From: RHLJ01 sp048058975
Lineage (GTDB): Bacteria; Bacteroidota; Rhodothermia; Balneolales; Balneolaceae
Direction: 5' to 3'
NCBI GenBank assembly: GCA_048058975.1
Contig: JBLLNP010000023.1
Location: 1-64,000 of the forward strand
Length of the DNA stretch: 64,000 bases
Made by a program: the position numbers and the translations under genes. The notes below the pieces were generated by a model. The model was not told where the DNA came from, did not search any database, and saw nothing but the letters and a program-made list of their open reading frames with translations. Of the stretch, positions 8,429 to 17,666 are shown one piece after another; position 1 is the first letter of the stretch; each line of letters opens with the position of its first letter.

Positions 8429-9124
8429 ATGAAACAACTATTCATTCTTTCACTTCTCATTTTTGGAATGGGATGTGCCTCAACTCAAGCACGGCAATCT
8501 TTCGAAGCAAAGAAGATATCAATCAATATGACCGCTTCTGAAGCTGTTGAAGCTGATCTGATTATTTTTAATATCAACGTCAACGCGGAAGGTAAAAGCC
8601 CTCAGGCCGCCTTTGAGATTCACAAACAAAGAGAAGTACTTCTTGCAAGCTTACTTAAGGAATTTGATATCAAGGAGGAGCAAATTCGTTTTCAGCCTGT
8701 TCGAATGAGTAAAAGATATCATAACGACCGGAATTCACAAATTACTGTTACGAACCAGCAGGTATCAGTTACCTTTAGTGATTTTGACATCTATGAGAAA
8801 ATCCAGCTCACCTTAATCGAAAACGGTTTTGATAACTTTAATGGGAATTTCTCAAGTACAAACATTGCAGAGGGTAAAGACAAAGCCTTGATTTCTGCCA
8901 TTCAATCCGCTAAAGAAAAAGCCAAACTAATTGCGAAAGCATCAGGAGTTGAGTTTGGAGATGTAATCACTATTTCTTACTCAGACTATACTGTTACACC
9001 TCGAAGCGGAAGAGCTCTATATAACATGGATATGATGGAAGCAGCTTCTTCATCTATGATGGATTTTGACCAGGTAGTTACGGTTACTGCTAATATCTCA
9101 ATTGAGTTTGCGATCAGAAACTAG
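8429..9124 (+). CDS. SIMPL-domain (DUF541) lipoprotein
   Basis: 231 residues from the ATG at 8429. The GGAG at 8419-8422 is spaced correctly for this ATG and lies inside the alternative upstream ATG at 8417, so 8429 is the better start. A signal peptide with lipobox FGMGCAS is followed by a SIMPL/DUF541 domain (ISINMTASEAVEADLIIFNINVNAEGKSPQAA, then KAKLIAKASGVEFGDVITIS). Members such as BP26 form periplasmic or outer-membrane oligomers; the biochemical role is not settled. Its stop overlaps the stop of the convergent PIG-L gene (CTAG). Confidence 0.85.
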   Translation: MKQLFILSLLIFGMGCASTQARQSFEAKKISINMTASEAVEADLIIFNINVNAEGKSPQAAFEIHKQREVLLASLLKEFDIKEEQIRFQPVRMSKRYHNDRNSQITVTNQQVSVTFSDFDIYEKIQLTLIENGFDNFNGNFSSTNIAEGKDKALISAIQSAKEKAKLIAKASGVEFGDVITISYSDYTVTPRSGRALYNMDMMEAASSSMMDFDQVVTVTANISIEFAIRN

Positions 9125-9999
9125 TCCGGTTGTACCGCGTTAATTACTTCAAAAAACCGACGGGTTTTTTCTAATCCGTCGGTTCCGTTTATTTCTGCAT
9201 ACCAGTATTGTTCAACTCTTCCTCCCTGCATAAGCAATTGCATGGTTCCCTGACTTTTATGCTCGGCAATTACCCAATTGGCAATAATGTTATAATCCAA
9301 CCTATCATCAAAACCAAATTTCTGATTCCTGTCAAATTCAAAAATAGTCTCTGGTTTTACTTTAGTTATTGGATATCCTTCCATCATCATAAAACTCATT
9401 CCTTCTTGTCCTGGGCTCCTAACAAAAGAGGGCAATGCTATCGGTCGGTTCTTCTTTTCTATTAACTCTATTGCTTGTAGTGCCAGAAGAGTAGCTGCCT
9501 TATGATGACCATGGTTTCCATCAAAAGGCAACATCATAAACACAAAATCATAGCTCTCTTTTTCAATAATTGATTTCAATCGTTCAACAATAGGTGCAGT
9601 CTCCCATTTATCGAGCGTTTCTTCAACATCCTGGGTGTAGTAAAAATCCTGCTGATCAAAGAAAAAGTAATTTCTAATTCCTACTATATCTCCTCCAGCC
9701 ATCAATTCCTTCTTTCTAATGCCGGGCAAGTAATCACGCCCTACTTCTTCCTGGTCTAAATCTTTACCATACACATAATTACCGAGAGTAGAATATTTAT
9801 ACCCTCCTTCTCCATTGGTCATTAATGCGAGATCAACGGTACCACCCATAAGTTTAGTTGTTTTCCATACTGAAGCAGAAAATAAAGCGTCATCGTCGGG
9901 GTGAGCAGTAACGAGTAGGATTTTGGGTTGGTAGTTGAGATCTTGAGAATGAGTTTGGATTGAGTAGAGTGCTAGAAAAATTAAAATAAGCTTTTTCAT
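9121..9999 (-). CDS. Secreted PIG-L family deacetylase
   Basis: 292 residues from the ATG at 9999 (MKKLILIFLALYS, a clean signal peptide). A longer reading frame upstream translates the intergenic palindrome and is not believable. The zinc-binding motif AHPDDD is at residues 32-37 and the third ligand is in DGNHGHHKAA. The family removes N-acetyl groups from sugar conjugates (GlcNAc-PI, mycothiol and bacillithiol precursors). A secreted form more likely acts on an external glycan, which is inference. It is downstream of tesA on the same strand, separated by an 18-bp perfect inverted repeat. Confidence 0.88.
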   Translation of the reverse strand: MKKLILIFLALYSIQTHSQDLNYQPKILLVTAHPDDDALFSASVWKTTKLMGGTVDLALMTNGEGGYKYSTLGNYVYGKDLDQEEVGRDYLPGIRKKELMAGGDIVGIRNYFFFDQQDFYYTQDVEETLDKWETAPIVERLKSIIEKESYDFVFMMLPFDGNHGHHKAATLLALQAIELIEKKNRPIALPSFVRSPGQEGMSFMMMEGYPITKVKPETIFEFDRNQKFGFDDRLDYNIIANWVIAEHKSQGTMQLLMQGGRVEQYWYAEINGTDGLEKTRRFFEVINAVQPD

Positions 10000-10015
10000 A
10001 AAGTGATAATTATGA

Positions 10016-10059
10016 ATTATGGATTTTGAATTAATCCTCAATAATTCAAAATCCATAAT
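10016..10059. repeat. 18-bp perfect inverted repeat, AT-rich
   Basis: Arms at 10016-10033 and 10042-10059 (ATTATGGATTTTGAATTA and its complement) around an 8-base loop. Further imperfect pairing extends outward (GAATT/AATTC). It lies between the tesA-like stop and the PIG-L start. Similar attatgaattt strings occur at 30710-30726 and 39580-39600, so it looks like a member of a dispersed intergenic family, not a dedicated terminator. Confidence 0.7.
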
Positions 10060-10075
10060 CCGAAATTCATGATTT

Positions 10076-10684
10076 TTATTTGAGTGCAGGAAATAACGTC
10101 TCCCAAACTGTATTAGCGACAACCTTGTGCCCGGCTACGTTGGGATGTATCTGATCCGGCTGCATGAATTCATCCCTCCCTCCTACTTTATCTAGAATTA
10201 ATGGAATGAGTACAAGGTTATTCTCTTTTGCAAGATCCGGATATAAGCTTTGAAATTCGCGGGTATATTCAATCCCCAGATTCGGTGGAACCTGCATCCC
10301 TGCGATAAGGATTTCCATATCAGGATTTTTGGCTAACGCCCGGTTAATAATTTGCTGTAGATTTTCTTTTGTTGATGAAAGATCAATTCCACGAAGTCCG
10401 TCATTTCCTCCAAGTTCCAGAACCATTATATCTACCTGGCGTTGAAGCACCCAATTTATTCTGCGAAGACCACCTGCAGAAGTCTCCCCGCTCAATCCAC
10501 CGTTAATAACGGTATAATTCAAACCCAGTGAATCAATCTTATCTTGTATAACAGCAGGGAAAGCCTGATCGGGTTCAACTCCATAGCCTGCTGCTATGCT
10601 ATCTCCAAAAATAAGAATAGTCTTTTTTTCCTGAGCGGTTAACCCAGCCGAAAAGAGTAAAAGAAAGAAAAGTAAACGCATCAT
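10076..10684 (-). CDS. tesA: TesA-like SGNH esterase/lysophospholipase, periplasmic
   Basis: 202 residues from tandem ATGs at 10684/10681. The long upstream extension of the frame lacks any signal. The signal peptide is MMRLLFFLLLFSAGLTAQ. SGNH blocks are IFGDSIAAGYG (Ser29), GLSGETSAGG, LELGGNDGLRG (Asn94) and DQIHPNVAGH (Asp177, His180). This pattern is the TesA/arylesterase type, acting on acyl-CoA, lysophospholipid or aryl ester in the periplasm. It is divergent from ybbA-ybbP, the same arrangement as tesA/ybbAP in E. coli, which strengthens the name. Confidence 0.9.
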   Translation of the reverse strand: MMRLLFFLLLFSAGLTAQEKKTILIFGDSIAAGYGVEPDQAFPAVIQDKIDSLGLNYTVINGGLSGETSAGGLRRINWVLQRQVDIMVLELGGNDGLRGIDLSSTKENLQQIINRALAKNPDMEILIAGMQVPPNLGIEYTREFQSLYPDLAKENNLVLIPLILDKVGGRDEFMQPDQIHPNVAGHKVVANTVWETLFPALK

Positions 10685-10840
10685 ATTATATTTTTTGCTA
10701 CAAACCGTGTTCCACGCATCATGATTCCATTTAATTAAGAACAAATCAAAATTAATAACGTAAGGTTTTTGTCTTTAGCCGGAATGAAATAAAGCTTTCC
10801 AACGGTTATCACTCCAAGTTTAATAAATAAAATATACATC

Positions 10841-11548
10841 GTGTCAAGCATTCTTACCGTACGTCATCTTAGCAGAGAATTTAAAAGTGGCTCTAAAATT
10901 TTAACCGTAGTAAACGACATTAATTTTGAAATAGAAGAAGGGACTTCCTGCGCTATTGTAGGTCCCTCTGGTAGTGGAAAAACAACATTATTAGGTTTAT
11001 GCGCAGGCCTTGATCGCCCCTCCTCCGGTGAAGTTATCCTGAGAGGAGTAAACCTGAATCCTCTAAATGAAGACGAACGCGCTTCTGTTCGAAACCAACA
11101 TGTAGGATTTGTTTTCCAGACGTTTCAACTGGTTCCAACGCTTACCGCGATCGAAAATGTTATGGTTCCACTGGAACTTCGTGGTGAGGCAACAAAATCT
11201 GTTCGGGAACGCGCCAAGCAACTTCTTGAAGAAGTTGGGCTTGGGGATCGCACGCACCATTACCCTACTCAACTTTCCGGGGGCGAGCAACAACGAGTGG
11301 CTATTGCCAGAGCATTTATCAACGACCCAAAGATTTTGTTTGCAGATGAACCTACCGGAAACCTGGATACAGAAACAGGAGAGTATATCGAAAAGCTAAT
11401 TTTTGATCTCAATGAAAAACAAGAAACCACCCTTGTACTGGTTACTCACGATTTAGAGTTAGCGGATAAATGTGACCGAATTATTAAAATAAAAAATGGA
11501 AAAGTGGATGCAGACATACTTACATCCGAGGTGGGGGTACTTTCCTGA
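10841..11548 (+). CDS. ybbA: ABC transporter ATP-binding protein YbbA-like
   Basis: 235 residues from a GTG start (SSILTVRHLSREF). LolD/MacB-type ATPase. Walker A GPSGSGKT is at 41-48, the Q-loop is in VFQTFQLVP at 91-99, the LSGGEQQ signature is at 145-151, Walker B ILFADE is at 165-170, and the H-loop is in VTHD. Its TGA stop overlaps the ATG of the permease by one base, so the two form one unit. In E. coli the YbbA-YbbP pair is an uncharacterised ABC system of the MacB/FtsX superfamily, probably working on envelope lipids or proteins. Confidence 0.92.
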   Translation: MSSILTVRHLSREFKSGSKILTVVNDINFEIEEGTSCAIVGPSGSGKTTLLGLCAGLDRPSSGEVILRGVNLNPLNEDERASVRNQHVGFVFQTFQLVPTLTAIENVMVPLELRGEATKSVRERAKQLLEEVGLGDRTHHYPTQLSGGEQQRVAIARAFINDPKILFADEPTGNLDTETGEYIEKLIFDLNEKQETTLVLVTHDLELADKCDRIIKIKNGKVDADILTSEVGVLS

Positions 11549-14082
11549 TGGGTTTGTCTTGGGTTTTTAAAATGGCTTGGCGTGATTCTCGCTCCAATCG
11601 CCGAAAATTGTTTTTATACATGGCAGCAATTATTGTTGGTGTTGCCGCTCAGGTTGCGATTACCTCATTCCGTGTAAATTTAAACTCCAGTATAGACGAA
11701 CAAGCTAAAGAGCTGCTTGGTGCTGATTTAGAAGTTGAACGCAATGCCGCTTTTCAACCAGAACTCCAAGCCTATCTTGATTCAATTAGTGCAGATCAGT
11801 CTAAAATGCTTGCTTTTACTTCAATGGCTCTGTTTCCTAAAACCGGAGCTACCAGGCTCTCCCAGATTTCAGCCATGGAAAAAGGGTTTCCTTATTATGG
11901 AGTGATTGAAACCAATCCACCATCCGCTGCATCCCAATTTCTAGACGAATATGGAGCATTAGTTGATCAAACGATTTTAACACAATTTGAACTAGAACCT
12001 GGTGATTCAGTTAAAGTAGGTTTTCTAACATATAAGATTGTTGGAGGTATTGAAGAAATTCCCGGACAATCGATGGCCACTTCATTTCTAGGTCCAAGAG
12101 TACTTATTCCTTTAGAAGGTGTAGAAAAAACCGGGTTACTGGAACGTGGAAGCCGATTGGAGCATAAAGCGTATATAAAATACAAGGATTGGGTTGAGCC
12201 AATTGTAGTAGATAACCGACTTGATGCCATGAACGACACTCTCGACTTCCGTTATGATGATATTGCGGAAAGACAAGAAGAAGTAGGACAAGCCATCTCC
12301 GGACTTTCTAACTTCCTCAACATGATTGGTTTTATAGCCTTACTACTGGGTGGAATAGGTATCGCAAGTTCGATTTTTGTGTACATCCGCCAAAAAATTA
12401 ATACTGTTGCTGTTTTAAGATGTGTTGGAGCTTCATCTAACCAAACAATGGCTATTTATTTAATTCAAGCCACATTTATGGGCTTTATCGGAGCTGCAAT
12501 AGGCGCTGCGTTAGGAACAATTATACAATTATATCTTCCAGTTTTGGTAGGGGATTTTATTCCAGTAGATATCGATCTATTTATTTCCTGGACTTCAATT
12601 TTAATAGGATTAGTTACTGGTGTTGCTATTTCCATCGTATTTGCTCTGTTTCCATTATTAGCGGTTCGCAAGATATCTCCTCTTTTCACGCTCCGTTCAG
12701 CTGAAGTAAATCTTTCTAAACTACTGAGCATCTTTACCAGAGTAGTTCTTTTTCTGGTAATTGGGTTATCTATTACCGGCTATGCCTGGTTAATGCTTGG
12801 TGATTTAACTGCGGCAGCTTTCTTTACACTAGGATTTGCCTTTTGCCTGTTATTGCTTGCAGGTTTTTCTGTACTTGTGATGAAAGCTTCTAGAAAGTTT
12901 ATGCCTTCGGGATGGAGCTATGAATGGAGACAAGGACTTTCCAACCTATATCGTCCAAATAACCAAACCAGCACCCTTCTTCTTACTTTTGGATTGGGAG
13001 TTACACTTATCAGTTCGTTGTATTTAACACAGGATATGCTACTTGGCACCATTAATTTTGAAGGACAGGAAGAACTCCCCAATCTGGCTATGTTTGATAT
13101 TCAGTACGATCAGAATGAAGGGGTGAACTCTCTTATTGAAGAAAATGGACTTCAAATAATACAGAATGTACCTATCGTAACAATGAGGCTTCAATCAATT
13201 CAAGGCCGTGCACTTGATGAAATTCTTGCAGATACAAGCAGAAACTCAAGAAGATGGGCATTGACTCGCGAATACCGTTCTACCTACCGCGATTCTTTGG
13301 TTGAAACCGAAACCCTAGAGTCCGGTGAATTTATAGGTTCATTCTCTGATTTAAGTAAACCCGTACCTGTATCCGTTTCATCAGATTTGATGGAAGATCT
13401 GGACGTGGCCTTAGGAGATACCATTGTTTGGGATGTACAGGGAATACCTATCGAAAGCTATATAGCAAGCACCAGAGTAGTAAATTGGCAAACTCCACAG
13501 CCTAATTTTTTTGTGGTATTTCCCAGTGGAGTTCTTGAACCGGCACCACAGTTTTTTGCTACAACCGTAAGAACACCAGACAAAGAATCTTCGGTTGCTT
13601 TACAGCAACAAATCGTTCAAGCCTACCCGAATGTATCTGCAATTGATGTAGGACAAGTTATTAGTACTATTCAGGAATTTCTGGATCGAGTTACTTTTGT
13701 TATTCAGTTCATTGGGCTTTTTAGCATTATTACAGGATTGATTGTTCTTGCAGGTTCAGCAGCAACCAGCCGATTCCAAAGAATTCGTGAAGCTGTATTG
13801 TTAAGAACACTGGGAGCTAAACAACGCCAGGTTGTAAAAATTCAAATCATAGAGTATTCCATTCTTGGTGTTATGGCTGCGCTAATTGGACTATTCCTTT
13901 CTGTTGGGGCGAGTGCGTTGCTAGGATACTTCTACTTTGATATAGAATTTGTTCCAAACTTTGCGATTCTGGCTACTGAAGTAGTTATCCTTGTTATCCT
14001 TGTTCTAGCTATTGGACTTATTAATACTCGTGGAATACAAGCAAAACCGCCACTAGAGATTTTACGAGCAGAAGGTATTTAG
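11548..14082 (+). CDS. ybbP: ABC transporter permease YbbP-like (two FtsX domains)
   Basis: 844 residues. The first TM helix is at about 21-41, followed by a large periplasmic domain. An FtsX module follows at about 250-375 (GFIALLLGGIGIASSIFVYIRQK). Two central TM helices (about 390-440) follow, then a second periplasmic domain and a second FtsX module at about 715-840 (ETGLIVLAGS-like, RIREAVLLRTLGAKQ), ending PPLEILRAEGI. This is the ten-TM, tandem-FtsX architecture of YbbP. With YbbA it would form a type VII-like mechanotransmitting ABC complex. The substrate is unknown; adjacency to tesA suggests a lipid link. Confidence 0.9.
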   Translation: MGLSWVFKMAWRDSRSNRRKLFLYMAAIIVGVAAQVAITSFRVNLNSSIDEQAKELLGADLEVERNAAFQPELQAYLDSISADQSKMLAFTSMALFPKTGATRLSQISAMEKGFPYYGVIETNPPSAASQFLDEYGALVDQTILTQFELEPGDSVKVGFLTYKIVGGIEEIPGQSMATSFLGPRVLIPLEGVEKTGLLERGSRLEHKAYIKYKDWVEPIVVDNRLDAMNDTLDFRYDDIAERQEEVGQAISGLSNFLNMIGFIALLLGGIGIASSIFVYIRQKINTVAVLRCVGASSNQTMAIYLIQATFMGFIGAAIGAALGTIIQLYLPVLVGDFIPVDIDLFISWTSILIGLVTGVAISIVFALFPLLAVRKISPLFTLRSAEVNLSKLLSIFTRVVLFLVIGLSITGYAWLMLGDLTAAAFFTLGFAFCLLLLAGFSVLVMKASRKFMPSGWSYEWRQGLSNLYRPNNQTSTLLLTFGLGVTLISSLYLTQDMLLGTINFEGQEELPNLAMFDIQYDQNEGVNSLIEENGLQIIQNVPIVTMRLQSIQGRALDEILADTSRNSRRWALTREYRSTYRDSLVETETLESGEFIGSFSDLSKPVPVSVSSDLMEDLDVALGDTIVWDVQGIPIESYIASTRVVNWQTPQPNFFVVFPSGVLEPAPQFFATTVRTPDKESSVALQQQIVQAYPNVSAIDVGQVISTIQEFLDRVTFVIQFIGLFSIITGLIVLAGSAATSRFQRIREAVLLRTLGAKQRQVVKIQIIEYSILGVMAALIGLFLSVGASALLGYFYFDIEFVPNFAILATEVVILVILVLAIGLINTRGIQAKPPLEILRAEGI

Positions 14083-14179
14083 AATTAATTTTTCTATTTA
14101 CCTTTTATTAATATCAGGAACTTAAATTTTCGGGATAAATTTAATACCAAGAATTAAAAACTAATAAACACAAACTCAT

Positions 14180-14854
14180 ATGAAATCAATTTCTTTAAAA
14201 CTATTCACTCTTCTTCTTTTTGTGGCATTAACTGTTTCAGCCTGCGACTCTATAAGTAAAACAGCTAAGGGAGCTGCTATTGGTGCTACTGCCGGTGCTT
14301 TGGCCGGAGCTATTATAGGTAAAGCAGCTGGTAATACTACGACAGGTGCTATTGCCGGTGCAGCCGTGGGTGGTGCAACTGGAGCTGCTATTGGAAATTA
14401 TATGGATCGACAGTCCAGAGAAATGGAAGAAGATCTTGAAGGTGCTAAAGTAGAACGAGTAGGCGAAGGTATTAAAGTTACTTTCGACTCAGGCATTCTT
14501 TTTGAAGTTAACTCATACCAGTTGAGCGATGTCTCTAAAGATGAAATTGCAAAACTTTCAGAAATTCTTCAGAAATATGAAGACACAAATATCATGTTTG
14601 CAGGTCATACAGACAATACTGGTAGCGATGAGTACAATCTTACTCTATCAGAAAATCGAGCCAAAGCAGTTGCAGAGTATGCTGCATTTACCGGTGTAGA
14701 TGCTTCCAGGATGACTATTACAGGATATGGTGAATCAGACCCTATTGCTGATAATTCAACCGTTGAAGGACGCACAGAAAATCGTCGTGTTGAAGTAGCT
14801 ATCTGGGCAAACGACAAGCTTAAAGAAGCCGCTGAAAAGGGTGAGATTGAATAA
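14180..14854 (+). CDS. OmpA-family lipoprotein with glycine zipper
   Basis: 224 residues. The signal peptide ends in lipobox VSAC with Cys22. Residues 30-73 form a glycine-zipper segment (AAIGATAGALAGAIIG, GAIAGAAVGGATGAAIGNY). The OmpA-C peptidoglycan-binding domain runs from about 98 to 208, with AGHTDNTGSDEYN (Asp145) and LSENRAKAV (Arg160) as the diaminopimelate-binding residues and NRRVEV at the end. It anchors outer membrane to murein. It is followed by a strong terminator and so is probably monocistronic. Confidence 0.92.
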   Translation: MKSISLKLFTLLLFVALTVSACDSISKTAKGAAIGATAGALAGAIIGKAAGNTTTGAIAGAAVGGATGAAIGNYMDRQSREMEEDLEGAKVERVGEGIKVTFDSGILFEVNSYQLSDVSKDEIAKLSEILQKYEDTNIMFAGHTDNTGSDEYNLTLSENRAKAVAEYAAFTGVDASRMTITGYGESDPIADNSTVEGRTENRRVEVAIWANDKLKEAAEKGEIE

Positions 14855-14877
14855 GTTTTCTTTCTCTTCAGAAAGAC

Positions 14878-14912
14878 ATCCCTATACATGGTTATGTATG
14901 GGGATTTTTTTT
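14878..14912 (+). terminator. Rho-independent terminator after the OmpA-family gene
   Basis: ATCCC-T-ATACAT (14878-14889) pairs with ATGTAT-G-GGGAT (14894-14905) around a GGTT tetraloop, with one T-G wobble. Eight T follow. It is a textbook terminator on the plus strand. Confidence 0.95.
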
Positions 14913-14943
14913 GCTTACTTTCGCCCATAATTAACATTTCGGC

Positions 14944-16029
14944 ATGAGTATCAGAAAAAAAATTATTCCAAAACGTATTCAATCTGTTTTCTTCAATAAA
15001 AAAGTAGGGCTGGCTCCTGGTACATTAACTCATATTGGTGTAAAGAAAACAGAACGGGTTACCATTGAGATACATGACTATGGCCCCACTCACCTGGAAG
15101 AAAGAATGATTGACTCGGTTGCCGAATGCCGCCCGTTTGTAGATACTCCCAACCCAACTTGGGTACAGGTAAAAGGTCTTCACGATATTGATAAACTTAA
15201 AGAATTATGGGACGAGTTTAACTTCCACCCTTTAATTCAGGAAGATATCTTAAATACCAATCAACGTCCGAAAATTGAGGATTACAAAGATCAAATTTTC
15301 GTGGTTCTTAAAATGATTTATATCGAAGATGAGCAACTGCATCAAGAGCAAGTTAGCTTAGTTTTTTCCGATAAATTCATCTTCTCATTTCAGGAATCTG
15401 AACGGCGGTTATTTATTCCCATCAGAGAACGCTTGAAAATTGATAATACCCGCATGCGCAATGGAGGCCCTGACTACATGGCCTATGCGTTAATGGATGT
15501 GATTATAGATTATTACTTTACAGCTCTGGATGAACTTAATTCCAGAATAGAATCAATTGAAGATGTTCTTTGGTCGAGCGCTGATGAAGATTCTTTGGTG
15601 GATATCCATCAATGCAGAAGAATGCTTATCCAGTTTAGAAAAAGTGTTTGGCCTGTCAGAGACAGCATCAATTCTTTGCTTAGAGATGAGACACCTTATG
15701 TTGCCGACGAAACCAGACTATTTATCCGTGATGTGTACGATCATCTTATACAAATTATTGACAACCTAGATAATAATCGTGAGATACTTTCTGGTTTACA
15801 CGATATGTATATGACTAATATCAGTAATAAGATGAATGAAGTAATGAAGGTGCTTACCATCATTGCTACCATTTTTATTCCGCTTACCTTTATTGCAGGG
15901 ATTTATGGAATGAACTTTAGTTATATGCCCGAACTTAGTTGGAAATGGAGCTATCCTATTGTTTGGGTGCTAATGATAGTGGTTACCATAGGAATGATTT
16001 TCTATTTCCGGAAGAAAAAGTGGATATAA
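14944..16029 (+). CDS. corA: Magnesium/cobalt transporter CorA
   Basis: 361 residues, normal CorA length. A large N-terminal cytoplasmic domain contains a long helical stalk (about 170-300). Two C-terminal TM helices follow, with the pore signature YGMNF (GMN at 322-324) at the end of the first, and a basic tail RKKKW. It forms a homopentamer for Mg2+ (Co2+, Ni2+) uptake. It starts 31 bases after the terminator of the preceding gene. The second hairpin after its stop serves the convergent barrel gene as well. Confidence 0.96.
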   Translation: MSIRKKIIPKRIQSVFFNKKVGLAPGTLTHIGVKKTERVTIEIHDYGPTHLEERMIDSVAECRPFVDTPNPTWVQVKGLHDIDKLKELWDEFNFHPLIQEDILNTNQRPKIEDYKDQIFVVLKMIYIEDEQLHQEQVSLVFSDKFIFSFQESERRLFIPIRERLKIDNTRMRNGGPDYMAYALMDVIIDYYFTALDELNSRIESIEDVLWSSADEDSLVDIHQCRRMLIQFRKSVWPVRDSINSLLRDETPYVADETRLFIRDVYDHLIQIIDNLDNNREILSGLHDMYMTNISNKMNEVMKVLTIIATIFIPLTFIAGIYGMNFSYMPELSWKWSYPIVWVLMIVVTIGMIFYFRKKKWI

Positions 16030-16030
16030 A

Positions 16031-16062
16031 AAGAGAAGGTCTCGATCAAAAGGCCTTCTCTT
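16031..16062. terminator. Bidirectional terminator between corA and the outer-membrane barrel gene
   Basis: AAGAGAAGG (16031-16039) and CCTTCTCTT (16054-16062) are perfectly complementary over 9 bp. On the minus strand the hairpin is followed by TTTTTA, so it best serves the minus-strand gene ending at 16101. It starts 2 bases after the corA stop. Confidence 0.85.
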
Positions 16063-16100
16063 AAAACTAACTACGGAGGTTTTGGGGATTATCAATCATT

Positions 16101-17639
16101 CTAAAACCTATATTTGAATCCAACCATAAGGTTAATATGACTTATGGTTTCATTGATACTCTCAGATCTCTCTTGACCCGACTGAGCATCAAAGTATTCA
16201 TATAGGATTGAACGATCGTTCCATCTGGTATATTGCGTTGTAACATCCAGATAGAGTTCTCTTGATAAAGGAATCCCCAAACCTCCGGAAAGGACAATTT
16301 TGTCTGCAGAATAGCTTGAACTCTTACCAGGAAGAATTCCAAAACCTCCCCGGATTTCAAAGCCTGTATCACTCTTATATTTTAGTCCGGCCTTTAAGTT
16401 TGTAACAAGGTTGTAATCTGCTTTCATCACACTATCAAAGGCTGCCTCTTGTTCTCTGAGAGCAGCTATGTCCCGAAATTCAAGATCATTATCTCTGGTC
16501 AAATCGATATCAGTATTCCTGTAATCAATTATCTCTACTGCTGTTGAAACGGTAAATCCATTTATATCTTCCAAAGCCAATCCCAGATTTAATTGGCCTG
16601 GACGGCGGACCGAATAACTGAATTCCCCTGTGTAACTATCACCAAATGGAGTTCTTCCATCATCCAAATTTGTAGTTATTTCTGAATAGTAATCTTCAGT
16701 TACTACAAAGCGAGTTGGTAATAAAAAACTGGCACCCACATTGATATTGGGAAGTAATTTATAGAGAAGTCCGGCTCTTATATTAGCGCCTACTATTTCC
16801 GAATCAAATTGATCTTCCAAAAGAATATCTGCTACATCCGTCCCTCCATTTCCCTCATTGTCAGTATCAATAAAATCTCCGTTATAGGCATTCTCTGAAT
16901 CAGTTTCTAAGAAGTATCTCTCATAAGAGTAATCTCCATAGGTGACGCCTAATGAAGCACCAATGAACAAGTTTCTCTGAACCTCTGTGGCCATAAATAT
17001 CGAGTATTCACCGACTGAACCTCGTTGCTTGATTTCTGCTTCCTGCTGAATACCCGGAAAGTTCGCGGGTGTAAACCCAATTCTGAAAATGGACTCAAGA
17101 GTGGTTTGTTCTACATCAACGTAATCAATGGCATAAGCTTCGAAAGCGATATCATTATAGTCACTTGCTTCATTTTTGAAGACATCGGTAATCGTGCTTT
17201 GCTCATTGTAAGCACTCAAAATATTGGTTCGGTTTATCTGGTTATTTATGGTATAACCTCCACCTACAACCAAGCTACCTCTTTCTGTAGGTACAGAATA
17301 AATCAGTCCAATATTTCCAAATCGGGTGTTATTGTTATCAAAAGAAGTGCTATTGCCCAAATAGGAATTACTTTGTTCGGCGTAATTTGAAAGAAGCCCT
17401 GTGTTGAAATAGCTCATTCCAATGAGAGCCATGCTTGCAGGGTTATACAAAAAACTACCAAAACCGTTTTGAACAGCAACCGAAGGAAGTGCGGTTGCAT
17501 TTGCATCTCCATTCGTATTAATGGTTGAAAACTGTTGTGCCAGACTTGAATACCTGATTGGGTTTTGTCCGTCTTGTGCTACAACAGCGGCAGGAGAAAA
17601 AACTCCTGCCATTAAGAGAATAAAAAATAGCCTCTTCAT
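16101..17639 (-). CDS. FadL/OmpP1-like outer-membrane beta-barrel protein
   Basis: 512 residues from MKRLFFILLMAG (17639). A start 15 bases upstream (MIQIS) is also possible, and neither has a strong ribosome site. The signal peptide ends at VVAQ. The mature protein has an NPASMALIGM segment near residue 70, typical of FadL/OmpP1-like proteins, and many amphipathic strands ending in the aromatic MVGFKYRF. A hydrophobic-compound channel or a PorV-type assembly factor are both possible. It lies 27 bases downstream of the Ser-rich lipoprotein gene and is probably in one transcript with it. Confidence 0.75.
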   Translation of the reverse strand: MKRLFFILLMAGVFSPAAVVAQDGQNPIRYSSLAQQFSTINTNGDANATALPSVAVQNGFGSFLYNPASMALIGMSYFNTGLLSNYAEQSNSYLGNSTSFDNNNTRFGNIGLIYSVPTERGSLVVGGGYTINNQINRTNILSAYNEQSTITDVFKNEASDYNDIAFEAYAIDYVDVEQTTLESIFRIGFTPANFPGIQQEAEIKQRGSVGEYSIFMATEVQRNLFIGASLGVTYGDYSYERYFLETDSENAYNGDFIDTDNEGNGGTDVADILLEDQFDSEIVGANIRAGLLYKLLPNINVGASFLLPTRFVVTEDYYSEITTNLDDGRTPFGDSYTGEFSYSVRRPGQLNLGLALEDINGFTVSTAVEIIDYRNTDIDLTRDNDLEFRDIAALREQEAAFDSVMKADYNLVTNLKAGLKYKSDTGFEIRGGFGILPGKSSSYSADKIVLSGGLGIPLSRELYLDVTTQYTRWNDRSILYEYFDAQSGQERSESINETISHINLMVGFKYRF

Positions 17640-17666
17640 TGATATCTGTATCATGAATGAATTAAT

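Noticed and set aside
10000..10122. N-terminal extension of the PIG-L protein
   Set aside because: It translates the AT-rich intergenic palindrome. The signal peptide at 9999 marks the true start.
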